Shown one piece after another: positions 17,869-26,233 of a DNA stretch of 64,000 bases (the first letter of the stretch is position 1; each line of letters opens with the position of its first letter). The translations under genes were made by a program, and so were the position numbers. Below the pieces are notes generated by a model that worked only from the letters and a program-made list of their open reading frames with translations, was not told where the DNA came from and made no database searches. The DNA lies in assembly GCF_019343195.1 (NCBI RefSeq), contig NZ_RPHB01000002.1, forward strand, positions 496,001 through 560,000, written 5' to 3'. Origin of the DNA: Arthrospiribacter ruber. GTDB taxonomy: Bacteria; Bacteroidota; Bacteroidia; Cytophagales; Cyclobacteriaceae.

Positions 17869-19135
17869 GCCTATAAAAAACAATCCCTGGTATTGGGTGC
17901 CGCCGCTGTACCTAACTGAGGGCATCCCCTACGTGCTGATCATCACTGTATCGGTCATCATGTACAAAAACCTAGGTATTTCCAATGCTGACATAGGTCT
18001 GTATACCAGTTTTTTATATCTACCTTGGGTAATCAAACCTTTCTGGAGTCCTTTGGTAGACCTGTATGCTACTAAGAGGAAATGGTTTTTGTGGATGCAG
18101 CTGTTACTTTCTCTGGCATTTCTTGGGGTTGGGCTTTCCTTGCCTACCAATCAGTTCTTTATCATAAGCCTGGCCTTTTTCTGGGTGGCATCTTTTGCTT
18201 CAGCCACCAATGACATTGCTTCTGACGGTTTTTACCTTTTGGCACTCAAAGAAGAGCAACAATCCTTTTTTATAGGACTGAGAAGTACCTTCTACAGAGT
18301 GGCCATGGTCACCGGGCAGGGGCTTTTTGTAATATTGGCCGGCTATCTGGAAGAGAGATTTGGTGACAACACCCAAGCTTGGTCTTTGACCATGGTTTTG
18401 ATTGCGTCTCTCATGTTTTTGCTGACATTGATCAATTTATGGACTACCCCTAATATTGAAAAAGCTAAGGATTACGTAAAAGCGGAATCATTGACATTTT
18501 GGAAGGTTTTTGAGAGTTTTTTCAGCAAGAAAGAAATATGGATCGCATTGGCCTTTATCCTTTTATACAGACTCGGAGAATCCCAACTGGTCAAAATGGC
18601 CTCACCCTTCCTGCTTGACTCGAGGGAAGCAGGAGGGCTGGCACTTAGCACTACAGATGTAGGGCTGATATATGGGACATTCGGCATCATTGCTTTGAGT
18701 CTTGGCGGGATCATCGGAGGGATTGTGATTTCCAGGGATGGTTTGGGCAAATGGATGCTTCCGATGATTCTTGCGCTCAACGTACCTAATGTTTTCTATT
18801 ATTTCCTATCCTATTTCCAGCCCGAATCGGCATTTTATGCCGGTGCAGTAGTGATCATCGAACAATTGGGCTATGGATTTGGATTTGCTGCTTTTATGAT
18901 GTACCTGATTTATGTGGCTGAAGGACCCGCCAAAACTTCCCATTATGCTATTGCCACAGGCTTTATGGCCTTAGGAATGATGATTCCTGGAATGGTCTCC
19001 GGTTTTGTCCAGGAATGGCTAGGCTATGAGGGCTTTTTCCTTTGGGTAGTGTCGGCGGCTATACCGGGAATCATGATGGTGAAATATGTAAAATACCCCT
19101 ATTACTACGGGAAAAAGAAAACTGCAGAAAAGTAA
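17861..19135 (+). CDS. AmpG-like MFS permease
   Basis: 424 residues, about twelve hydrophobic segments. Family-typical motifs include NPWYWVPPLYLTEGIPYVLI near the start, LYLPWVIKPFWSPLVDLYATKRKW (loop 2-3) and FFWVASFASATNDIASDGFYL. This is the AmpG branch of the MFS, known for bringing anhydro-muropeptides into the cytosol. It sits between an acetyltransferase and a cytosolic NagZ-like hydrolase, which fits that role. Exact substrate is inferred. Confidence 0.85.
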   Translation: MDKPIKNNPWYWVPPLYLTEGIPYVLIITVSVIMYKNLGISNADIGLYTSFLYLPWVIKPFWSPLVDLYATKRKWFLWMQLLLSLAFLGVGLSLPTNQFFIISLAFFWVASFASATNDIASDGFYLLALKEEQQSFFIGLRSTFYRVAMVTGQGLFVILAGYLEERFGDNTQAWSLTMVLIASLMFLLTLINLWTTPNIEKAKDYVKAESLTFWKVFESFFSKKEIWIALAFILLYRLGESQLVKMASPFLLDSREAGGLALSTTDVGLIYGTFGIIALSLGGIIGGIVISRDGLGKWMLPMILALNVPNVFYYFLSYFQPESAFYAGAVVIIEQLGYGFGFAAFMMYLIYVAEGPAKTSHYAIATGFMALGMMIPGMVSGFVQEWLGYEGFFLWVVSAAIPGIMMVKYVKYPYYYGKKKTAEK

Positions 19136-19148
19136 AATCAACTATCAG

Positions 19149-20720
19149 ATGACAATTAAAGAAAAAATAGGGCAGCTTTTTTCACCGGCGGCCTTTATTC
19201 ATGATACAGAAGAAAATATTCAGTCCCTTGAAAGGTTGATAAATGAACACAAAATAGGTGGTTTGACTTTTTTTCACAGCAGACATTCAGCTGCCGCAAA
19301 TTTTGAGCAGAGACAGGAAAAGCTCAGCTATGAAAATACCCTTGAAAAACTGGTAGAACTCATCAACCGCTATCAATTGGTGAGTAAAATTCCGCTTTTG
19401 ATCAGTATAGATGCCGAATATGGACTTGCCATGAGAGTAGAAAACACCCCTCAATATCCCTATGCTATCAGCTTGGGGAATATGGACAAGGAAGCAAAGG
19501 AATTGATTTATGACACTGGTAAGAGGATGGCCAAAGACCTAAAAGCCTCAGGCATACACCTCAATTTTGCTCCAGTGGCCGACATCAATACCAATCCAAA
19601 TAACCCCGTGATTGGTTATCGTTCTTTTGGAAACAGAACGGAAAAAGTGAGTGAATTTGCATGGCAAATGTATAAAGGCCATACCGATCAAGGAGTGGGC
19701 GCTTGCTATAAGCATTTTCCTGGACATGGAGATACAGATGTGGATTCCCATTTAGGTTTGCCTATACTCTATAAAAACAGGGAAGCGTTGGAAAAAGAAG
19801 AGTTACTTCCATTCCTGAAAGGTATTGAGGAAGGAATTGATATGATTATGGTAGGGCATTTGGCTATACCAGAGTTGACCGATGGAAAGGAGATTCCCGC
19901 CTCTATCAGTAAGGCAATCATCACAGATCTTTTGAAAAAGGAAATGGGGTATGAAGGACTGGTTGTCTCAGATGCGCTAAATATGAGAAGTGTAGCAGAT
20001 TTGTTTACCGAGCCCGGCCAACTGGAACTGGAAGCCTTCCTTGCCGGTAATGACTTGTTGTGTTTTTCGGAAAATATCCCTGAAGCCATTTCTCTAATTT
20101 CTGAAAAAGCTCCTGAGGAAAAAATTGACGAAAGCTTCAGAAAAATCATGAAATGGAAAGAGAAGTACGGAGTGCTTGAAGCCAAAAAGGTTACAGTTCC
20201 CAGCTTCGATTGGGGGAATCATGCTGAATTTTTAAAAAAAACAGCTCCAAAGTACCTTAGCGAATTACTTGCTATACCTTCTGGATTTGATTTTAAAAAT
20301 TGCCTTAAAATCAGCCTTCATGAGAACGGTGAAAATCACTTCTTCCAGCAATTGGAAGAGCATTGTCATGGTGAAACATTTCAGCTAAAAGACTTTGATC
20401 TTGAAAATCCCCGTTTTAAAAATGCTGAATGGGTATTATCAGCCTTGTTTGTACCTTCAGCCAAGCCAATCAACCATTTCGGCTTGGACAAGGCATTAAT
20501 GGAAAAATTGGTCAATCTGAGTCAGCAAAAAAACACTTGTTTATATGTATTCGGAAACCACCTTGCACTAAGAGAGTTCTCTGATTTATCAGATTTCAAA
20601 GGAATTATATGTGCAGGACAGCAGTTTGAAGAAGTACAAAAAACAGCTGCCCTCCACCTACTTGGAAAAGTAAAGGCAGAAGGCAGCGGGGATATATCAA
20701 CCTCAGTTAATTTCGGGTAA
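19149..20720 (+). CDS. nagZ: NagZ-like GH3 beta-N-acetylglucosaminidase
   Basis: 523 residues, no signal peptide, so cytosolic. The GH3 barrel has VGACYKHFPGHGDTDVDSHL (about residue 180-199), the KH(F)PGHG...DSH loop that marks the NagZ type with its acid/base His, and the nucleophile region LVVSDALNM (about 278). Residues about 350-523 form an extra C-terminal domain, a common Bacteroidota arrangement. It would release GlcNAc from GlcNAc-anhydroMurNAc peptides imported by the permease upstream. Its 3' end overlaps the convergent DUF4136 gene by 14 bases. Confidence 0.88.
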   Translation: MTIKEKIGQLFSPAAFIHDTEENIQSLERLINEHKIGGLTFFHSRHSAAANFEQRQEKLSYENTLEKLVELINRYQLVSKIPLLISIDAEYGLAMRVENTPQYPYAISLGNMDKEAKELIYDTGKRMAKDLKASGIHLNFAPVADINTNPNNPVIGYRSFGNRTEKVSEFAWQMYKGHTDQGVGACYKHFPGHGDTDVDSHLGLPILYKNREALEKEELLPFLKGIEEGIDMIMVGHLAIPELTDGKEIPASISKAIITDLLKKEMGYEGLVVSDALNMRSVADLFTEPGQLELEAFLAGNDLLCFSENIPEAISLISEKAPEEKIDESFRKIMKWKEKYGVLEAKKVTVPSFDWGNHAEFLKKTAPKYLSELLAIPSGFDFKNCLKISLHENGENHFFQQLEEHCHGETFQLKDFDLENPRFKNAEWVLSALFVPSAKPINHFGLDKALMEKLVNLSQQKNTCLYVFGNHLALREFSDLSDFKGIICAGQQFEEVQKTAALHLLGKVKAEGSGDISTSVNFG

Positions 20721-21282
20721 GTAGTCTAAATTGATCCATGACGCGGTAAGTGGCCTTGGTAAGTTCAGTATTAATTTCGGGAGACATAAAATCAAAATTT
20801 GCGGCAGTATACCCCTGCCATATTGTACTCCCTCTTTTATTATCAATTACATAAATAACCAGCATACCGGTATTTTGAAGGTACTTGACGTTATTATAGT
20901 TTTCGTCTCTTTCACGGATCTCTTTTTCCATTTCTTCGGTGATTTCAAATTGTGAAGACCTCCTGGTCAACCAATAATCAAAATTGGGTTGCTCATAACC
21001 CCTATATTTCACCGTGTCTCTAAATATCTTATAGTTGATCAATAAATCAGGTTTGTCAACCTGGACTCTAAAACCTTGAGCATCCAATCTATTGCTGATA
21101 GTATTTTCAATTGTATTGTAAAAAAACGTTGTATCCGGGAATGGATTCTCAACAAAACTAAAAGTCTTATACCTTTTAAAATTTCCTGAATAATTAAAGT
21201 CATATTCTGCGATGTAGTCTTTTTGGCTCATGCAACTGCTCATAATGAACAGGATTGTCAGAATTTTCAGTGTAGCTCTCAT
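20707..21282 (-). CDS. DUF4136 lipoprotein
   Basis: 191 residues; signal with lipobox MSSCM (about residue 16). The DUF4136 pattern is clear: YKTFSFVENPF near the start, IENTISNRLDAQGFRVQVDKPDLLINYKI in the middle, and LVIYVIDNKRGSTIWQGYTAANF near the end. Function unknown; probably envelope-associated. A second relative of this family is at 1049. The 3' end overlaps the convergent GH3 gene; no terminator is visible for either. Confidence 0.88.
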   Translation of the reverse strand: MRATLKILTILFIMSSCMSQKDYIAEYDFNYSGNFKRYKTFSFVENPFPDTTFFYNTIENTISNRLDAQGFRVQVDKPDLLINYKIFRDTVKYRGYEQPNFDYWLTRRSSQFEITEEMEKEIRERDENYNNVKYLQNTGMLVIYVIDNKRGSTIWQGYTAANFDFMSPEINTELTKATYRVMDQFRLLTRN

Positions 21283-21484
21283 CTTTAATAGGGAAATAAG
21301 GTTTGAAATTTATTAATATCTAATTACGCATATTTTTCTAACATCGGATTTAAAAATATTGTTTTGACTATTATACTGAAATACAACTCATTATAGAAAA
21401 TTTTTAAACCGATATCAAGAAATCTTTTATAAATCAGCTACGTTACATAAAAACAACCTTTGTATCACCTAAATTTTTGTTGAA

Positions 21485-22156
21485 ATGGGACTTTTTATTA
21501 TCGGGGATGTTCATGGATGTCTCAACACTTATATTGAACTCATGGAGCATTGGGATCCCAAAACCGAAACCATGATACAGGTCGGAGATCTCATTGACAG
21601 AGGAAAGCACTCTGCATCCTGTGTAAAACTTGCCTTTGAATTGAAAAGTACCTTTAAAGATCAAACCATCTTTTTAAAAGGCAATCACGAGCAAATGATG
21701 ATTGATTTTCTAAAAAATACAGGATCAAAAAACGACTGGCTTAATAATGGTGGTTTTCAGACCATGGAGAATTTTAAAGCAAATGATCTGGACATCCACT
21801 TCTATATGTGTTGGCTGAATACCTTACCTTTGATGTGGAGCAATGAGCATGTAGTAGTCTCCCATGCCGGGTTTTCCACAGCGGCTGATGATCCTTTTGA
21901 TGTAGAAGACCCTAGCGGACTACTGTGGAACAGAAAACCCTTGCTGAATCTGGGGAAGGTACAGGTAATCGGCCATACCCCAAGAATGAACGGCAAGCCT
22001 GAATTCAGTGCCGCCTCCAACTCATGGAATATAGATACTGGAGCATATAGAAATATTTGCCTGACCGGAATCCGACTGAGAGAAGATGGAAAGTTTTTGG
22101 AAGCCATTAATGTCCCTACTAGCGAGAAGGATGTGGATGTAGAAAAGGTTTTTTGA
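21485..22156 (+). CDS. Metallophosphoesterase (PPP-type serine/threonine or Ap4A phosphatase)
   Basis: 223 residues. The metal-binding motifs are in order: GDVHGC (residues 7-12), GDLIDRG (about 36-42), GNHEQM (about 64-69), VVSHAGF and IGHTP. This is the PPP/ApaH branch of the calcineurin superfamily; protein dephosphorylation or Ap4A hydrolysis are both possible. Single gene, with a long untranslated stretch downstream. Confidence 0.9.
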   Translation: MGLFIIGDVHGCLNTYIELMEHWDPKTETMIQVGDLIDRGKHSASCVKLAFELKSTFKDQTIFLKGNHEQMMIDFLKNTGSKNDWLNNGGFQTMENFKANDLDIHFYMCWLNTLPLMWSNEHVVVSHAGFSTAADDPFDVEDPSGLLWNRKPLLNLGKVQVIGHTPRMNGKPEFSAASNSWNIDTGAYRNICLTGIRLREDGKFLEAINVPTSEKDVDVEKVF

Positions 22157-22499
22157 TCAAAAGTTTAAAGAAAGTCCTACCCCACTTCTAAGTAAGCCAA
22201 ATGTCAATTTCAATTGTTGTTGGCGGTACGAGGAAATTATTGAGGAATTATACACTTCAGCTGTCAATCTGGCATTTTAATTCTTTGATTCTCAAGAAAA
22301 AATGAAACTATGTGGTTTCCCTAGTTGAATTAGACGACAGGGTATAAAACAGCTCCAAAAAATTCTATCATGCCACCTCCTACAATCTTGAATAAATGGT
22401 ATTGGAACAAAATGGAGACCATTGAAAATCAAGCAGGTTCATAAACCTTTCCTTAATCAAACCGTCTTCTTTAATATGGGTTGATTAAATTAACACTAA
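22157..22499 (+). other. Intergenic stretch, 343 bases
   Basis: No supported gene. One frame from about 22165 to 22280 lacks stops (SPTPLLSKPNVNFNCCWRY) but has no start or recognised relative. No clear terminator or RNA structure was seen. Confidence 0.5.
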
Positions 22500-22889
22500 A
22501 TGCTAAGGTATTTTGTCATATTGTTTTTTCTGATTTTGGCCTCTTCTTGCGATAGGTCGCTTACCAAAACCCGTCATTATGTAGGTACCTCAAAAGATAT
22601 CTTGGAATTACATATCGGAGCGGCACACATGGAAATCGACAATGGTGAAAAAGGAGAAATCCTCGTTTATTTTTTCAATCAGCGAAACCTAGTAATCGCC
22701 CCACATGGAAATGCTGTGTTTAGGCCACAATTTTCGGACGTAGACCACAGTTTTATTCAGGATATGACCACCTATAATTATACAGTTTTTCTAATTGACC
22801 AAGAAAATAGGGTTTACCATACTTCCAAAAAATTTTATAACATGACTCCAAGGCAGCTCAAAAGGAAACTTTTGGAACAATATGGATAG
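22500..22889 (+). CDS. Small lipoprotein of unknown function
   Basis: 129 residues with a lipoprotein signal ending in LASSC (residue 17). The mature part is polar with two likely beta regions (YVGTSKDILELHIGAAHMEI and YNYTVFLIDQENRVYHTSKK) and a basic C-terminal helix (TPRQLKRKLLEQYG). I do not recognise the family. It is followed by the repeat element and convergent with the ABC gene. Confidence 0.6.
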   Translation: MLRYFVILFFLILASSCDRSLTKTRHYVGTSKDILELHIGAAHMEIDNGEKGEILVYFFNQRNLVIAPHGNAVFRPQFSDVDHSFIQDMTTYNYTVFLIDQENRVYHTSKKFYNMTPRQLKRKLLEQYG

Positions 22890-22949
22890 AAAATCTAAAC
22901 TTCCTTAATCCTTCATCCTTCTGCTCTGACAATACTTTATCATTCTTCA

Positions 22950-23128
22950 TTCGAAATTATGAATATTGAACATCGAATAAAGAATTTCGAAGACATCGTA
23001 TCCCTCATCTCTTGCTTCTGCATGATTTAAGATTTGCGAAGTACGATTTACGAGGCCTTTCAATAATAACGCAAAGCCCAAATCTTCAATCTTAAATCTT
23101 AAATCTTAAATCTTAAATCTTTAATCTT
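22950..23128. repeat. Modular intergenic repeat element with TTAAATC tandem units
   Basis: Between two convergent genes. It contains: TTCGAAATT (22950-22958) inverted with AATTTCGAA (22983-22991); a CT-rich module (CTCATCTCTTGCTTCTG, about 23005-23020); GATTTAAGATTT (23024-23035) that is the exact reverse complement of AAATCTTAAATC (23094-23105 and repeated after it); and four perfect TTAAATC units (23092-23119) followed by degenerate ones. Word-like shuffles of this kind are not coding. A related CT-rich element lies at 49585-49650. Confidence 0.75.
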
Positions 23129-23134
23129 CAAAGT

Positions 23135-24607
23135 CTACAATCCAAACTCCCTATCCACCACCTCCGGAATATCTTCTACATAATGACTCACATAGATCAA
23201 GGTCACGGGAGTCAACTCACAGATTCTATTTACTGTTTCCTTAAAAATCCTTCGCTGCATCATATCCATTCCTTGAGACGCTTCGTCCAGCACCAATAAA
23301 TCAGGTTTTTTGATCAAAGCCCTGGCAAGCAGGATAAAGCGTTGGTTTTCTAAGGAAACTTTACTCAACAATTTATCCGAGGTATCCTCCAAACCAAAAT
23401 ATTGCAACCATTGCAGGGCCAACTTTTCCTGTTCAGAACTGACTTTTTTGAACAGGCCCATGGTATCAAAGAGACCTGAAAGTACCACTTTCAAACAGGT
23501 CTGATTGGCAGGAAAAAACCTACCCAGTTCTGGAGCCACGAATCCTATCCTTTTTTTAATGTCCCAGATACTTTCTCCTGTCCCTCTTTTCCTGTCAAAA
23601 AGGAATATTTCATTGGCATAAGCCTGTGGATTTTCACCCAAAATCAAGCTGAGCAAGGTAGATTTTCCGGCACCATTTTGCCCTTTCAAACTCCATCTTT
23701 CTCCTGATTCCACTTCCCAATTGACATTATGAAGAATTACCTTGTCTCCATAACGGACATGAACGTCCTTCAGCCTGATAATGGAATCATATTCCGGCAA
23801 GGGGTAAGGAAGCAATAATTTGATCAAATTGGCTTCCTCAAAGGTATTGACCTTCTCATTGTCAAATTCCAACTTACTGTTCTCTGAAGAAGGAAACACT
23901 TTGGCCATCTTTTTCTTCCCCAACACCCCTACATTTGTAATACAAGGGGGAATTTCTCCGGGATTGCTTGTCATCAATAAGTGGATGCCTGACGCAGTGA
24001 TTTCTTCCAATATTCCGCCAAAATCCTCTCTGGTCTGTACATCCAGACCGGTAAGCGGCTGATCCATTAATAGTAAACTTGGGTTTTGCATCAGTGCCTT
24101 GGCAATGGCCAACCTTCTGGTTTCGCCATTGGATAGTTTGATGAGTGATTTGTCCCTCAGTTCCTCCAAGCGCATCAGTTGCAGTACCCTTTTCAATGAC
24201 CAATCTCCCGTGACCTTCACTTCTATACTTTCCAGAAAGTCTTCCACAGTAGCCGCTTCCTCTGATTCCATGGAATTGAAACGCTGTTGATAATAAAAAT
24301 TCTGGAGATTGGACTTGTTCCTGAAAGTATATTGCTGCGAAACTACCGCTATCAAGTCCCGAAAAGAATTGACTTTCCCCTCATCAGCCATTTGATTGCG
24401 GTAAGCATTGGAAAAAGGACGGTTTATACTTCCGGCTGTGACCATGCTTCTTCCCAGAAGCGTTTCCAAAAATGCCGTCAACTCGGCTCCTGAATTCCCC
24501 ACCACGGCCCAATGTTGCCCTTCTAGCCAGGTAAAATCCAGCCCTTCAAATACCACCTTGTCCAGGTGTCTTACTGTAGCTTTTGATATGTGGATAAGGT
24601 TTGACAA
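23135..24607 (-). CDS. Tandem-domain soluble ABC ATPase (ModF-like), one canonical site
   Basis: 490 residues, two ABC domains and no membrane segment. Domain 1: the Walker A position reads GNSGAELT (37-44) and has no lysine; signature LSNGE (158-162) is intact; Walker B reads LLLMDQ (178-183) with Gln for the catalytic Glu; and the H-loop reads TSN instead of a His. Domain 2: canonical GQNGAGKS (309-316), LLVLDE (438-442) and VSH (473-475), but the signature reads VSLENQ (417-422) instead of LSGGQ. Starts with TTG at 24607, because the ATG overlapping the dtd stop is not in frame and no ATG follows soon. Last gene of a five-gene operon, 9 bases after dtd. The ModF resemblance is tentative. 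Confidence 0.85.
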   Translation of the reverse strand: MSNLIHISKATVRHLDKVVFEGLDFTWLEGQHWAVVGNSGAELTAFLETLLGRSMVTAGSINRPFSNAYRNQMADEGKVNSFRDLIAVVSQQYTFRNKSNLQNFYYQQRFNSMESEEAATVEDFLESIEVKVTGDWSLKRVLQLMRLEELRDKSLIKLSNGETRRLAIAKALMQNPSLLLMDQPLTGLDVQTREDFGGILEEITASGIHLLMTSNPGEIPPCITNVGVLGKKKMAKVFPSSENSKLEFDNEKVNTFEEANLIKLLLPYPLPEYDSIIRLKDVHVRYGDKVILHNVNWEVESGERWSLKGQNGAGKSTLLSLILGENPQAYANEIFLFDRKRGTGESIWDIKKRIGFVAPELGRFFPANQTCLKVVLSGLFDTMGLFKKVSSEQEKLALQWLQYFGLEDTSDKLLSKVSLENQRFILLARALIKKPDLLVLDEASQGMDMMQRRIFKETVNRICELTPVTLIYVSHYVEDIPEVVDREFGL

Positions 24608-24616
24608 TACTTTTTA

Positions 24617-25069
24617 CTACATTTTATTTTTGGAATCTATGATAATGGTGACTGGACCGTCATTTACCAAGGAAACTTTCATATCTGCTCCAAACTCCCC
24701 TGTTTCTATTTTTTTACCCAATTCTGCTTCTATGGCCAAAATAAATTTTTCATACATAGGTATGGCAAAATCAGGTTTAGCTGCCCTAATATAAGAAGGA
24801 CGGTTTCCCTTTTTGGTGCTGGCATGAAGGGTGAATTGAGAAATCAGCAATACATCCCCACCACTGTCCAAGAGACTCCTGTTCATGACTTCATTTTCAT
24901 CCGGAAAAATCCTGAGGTTGACAATTTTTTTGCTGAGCCAATCTATATCTTCCTGGGTATCCGAGTCCTCAATTCCCAATAGCACCATCAGGCCTTTTCC
25001 TATCTGCCCTATGGTTTTACCATCTACTTTCACGGATGATTCTGAGACTCTTTGAATGACTGCTATCAT
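24617..25069 (-). CDS. dtd: D-aminoacyl-tRNA deacylase
   Basis: Removes D-amino acids (and glycine) wrongly attached to tRNA; cytosolic homodimer. 150 residues, the standard length. Diagnostic motifs are the SQFTLHA loop (about residue 76-82) and the Gly-cisPro-type region RPSYIRAAKPDFA, plus VNDGPVTIIIDS near the end. Third base-tight member of the minus-strand operon: 3 bases after the NAD(P)-binding gene and 9 before the ABC gene. Confidence 0.95.
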   Translation of the reverse strand: MIAVIQRVSESSVKVDGKTIGQIGKGLMVLLGIEDSDTQEDIDWLSKKIVNLRIFPDENEVMNRSLLDSGGDVLLISQFTLHASTKKGNRPSYIRAAKPDFAIPMYEKFILAIEAELGKKIETGEFGADMKVSLVNDGPVTIIIDSKNKM

Positions 25070-25072
25070 GCG

Positions 25073-25789
25073 TTAAAAGTCTTGCATGTCCTTGGAAGGA
25101 ATTACTTCCACTTTCACTTTTTTATCTACATTGGCGTGATGGATCATGGCCTTTGCAACCTGATAATCATAGATCGGCCTGTATTTTTTAGCCAATTTGA
25201 GCCACACCAAAGGCTTGGAGACAATTTTGGCCACCTCCTCGCCCAATCTGAATTCATTTCTGTTACCCAGAAGCAAGGAAGGCTCAAACAGTCCCAAATA
25301 TTCAAAAGGGACAACTTTAAGGTCTTCTTCAATCTCACCTTTGACCTGATTGTAAAAAACATTCGATTGGGGATCAGCACCCAGTGCACTGACATAAAGA
25401 AATTTTTCCGCACCTTGCTGCTGCGCCCAAATGGCAAAGTTGACCACATAGTCATGGTCAATTTCATAAAACTTTTCTTTTGATCCGGCAGATTTGATAG
25501 TGGTACCCAAAGAACAAAAAGCATGGATACTGACAGACTTTTCTTTGAGTGCCTCAATCAGTGGAAAATAAGTCCCACCCATGTCCTCTTCTCGGAGTTT
25601 GGACTCCAGGTTGAGCGTACGGATATTTTTGAAATCCACTTCAACCTGTGCCAGCTTACCGTGTTTGAGTGCAAGCTTGCGTCTTCCAAATGAAATGATC
25701 ATATCATACTCCTCATGTTGAATCAGCTGATGTAAAAGCTGCATTCCGACCAGTCCGGATGTACCTGCCAAAAAAGCTATTTTTTTCAT
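25073..25789 (-). CDS. NAD(P)-binding Rossmann protein (atypical SDR, HTATIP2-like)
   Basis: 239 residues from the ATG at 25789. The frame is open to 25849, but that part would run into the YkvA gene, and only the inner ATG puts the Rossmann motif AFLAGTSGLVGMQLLHQLI at the N-terminus. The second half has FLYVSALGADP and FNVEVIPS-like ends. This is the NmrA/HTATIP2-like group of atypical SDRs; no catalytic Tyr-Lys pair is evident in the expected YxxxK form. Function unknown. Lies between the YkvA gene and dtd in the operon. Confidence 0.8.
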   Translation of the reverse strand: MKKIAFLAGTSGLVGMQLLHQLIQHEEYDMIISFGRRKLALKHGKLAQVEVDFKNIRTLNLESKLREEDMGGTYFPLIEALKEKSVSIHAFCSLGTTIKSAGSKEKFYEIDHDYVVNFAIWAQQQGAEKFLYVSALGADPQSNVFYNQVKGEIEEDLKVVPFEYLGLFEPSLLLGNRNEFRLGEEVAKIVSKPLVWLKLAKKYRPIYDYQVAKAMIHHANVDKKVKVEVIPSKDMQDF

Positions 25790-25802
25790 CGTGTTATTGT
25801 TT

Positions 25803-26219
25803 TTAAAACAACTTGGATTTTTCCCATTTTCTAAAGTCCTCCACTTCATCTTTTACCGTGTTGAATACTGCCAGAAGTACGGAAAGGTCATCTACATATC
25901 CGATCACAGGAATAAAATCCGGAATAATATCAAGTGGAGTCACAAAATAGACCAGTCCCAACACAATCAATCCCAAAGTCCTGTTGGACACTTTGAATTC
26001 CTTTCGCCTATGGGCGATGATCATTCTTTTAAAAACCAGGATAGGTTCCAATGCTTCCTGAATCTTAGGGTTATGGGATACCTGATCCAGCCTCATCCTG
26101 ACCTTCTCCACCAGTTTTTTCAACTTCCCATCTTCTCCTGCGATTTCCTGTGCCTTTTGCTGATAAAGCAATTTTGCTTTGGTAAAAAAATCAATTGATC
26201 TGTCTCTAAATGTACCCAT
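25803..26219 (-). CDS. YkvA/DUF1232 family membrane protein
   Basis: 138 residues. DUF1232 core LIVLGLVYFVTPLDIIPDFIP followed by VIGYVDDLSVLLAVFNTVKDE is present (about residue 80-125). A basic N-terminal region precedes it (about 1-75). Probably a small inner-membrane protein with two closely spaced hydrophobic segments; function unknown. Second in the operon, 14 bases after the leading gene. Confidence 0.9.
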   Translation of the reverse strand: MGTFRDRSIDFFTKAKLLYQQKAQEIAGEDGKLKKLVEKVRMRLDQVSHNPKIQEALEPILVFKRMIIAHRRKEFKVSNRTLGLIVLGLVYFVTPLDIIPDFIPVIGYVDDLSVLLAVFNTVKDEVEDFRKWEKSKLF

Positions 26220-26233
26220 AATGTCTTTTTTGT

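Noticed and set aside
22201-22302. 33-codon frame after the phosphatase gene
   Set aside because: Too short, no start context and no recognised family.
23092-23119. CRISPR-like tandem units (TTAAATC)
   Set aside because: Units are seven bases with no spacers; a microsatellite-type repeat, not a CRISPR array.
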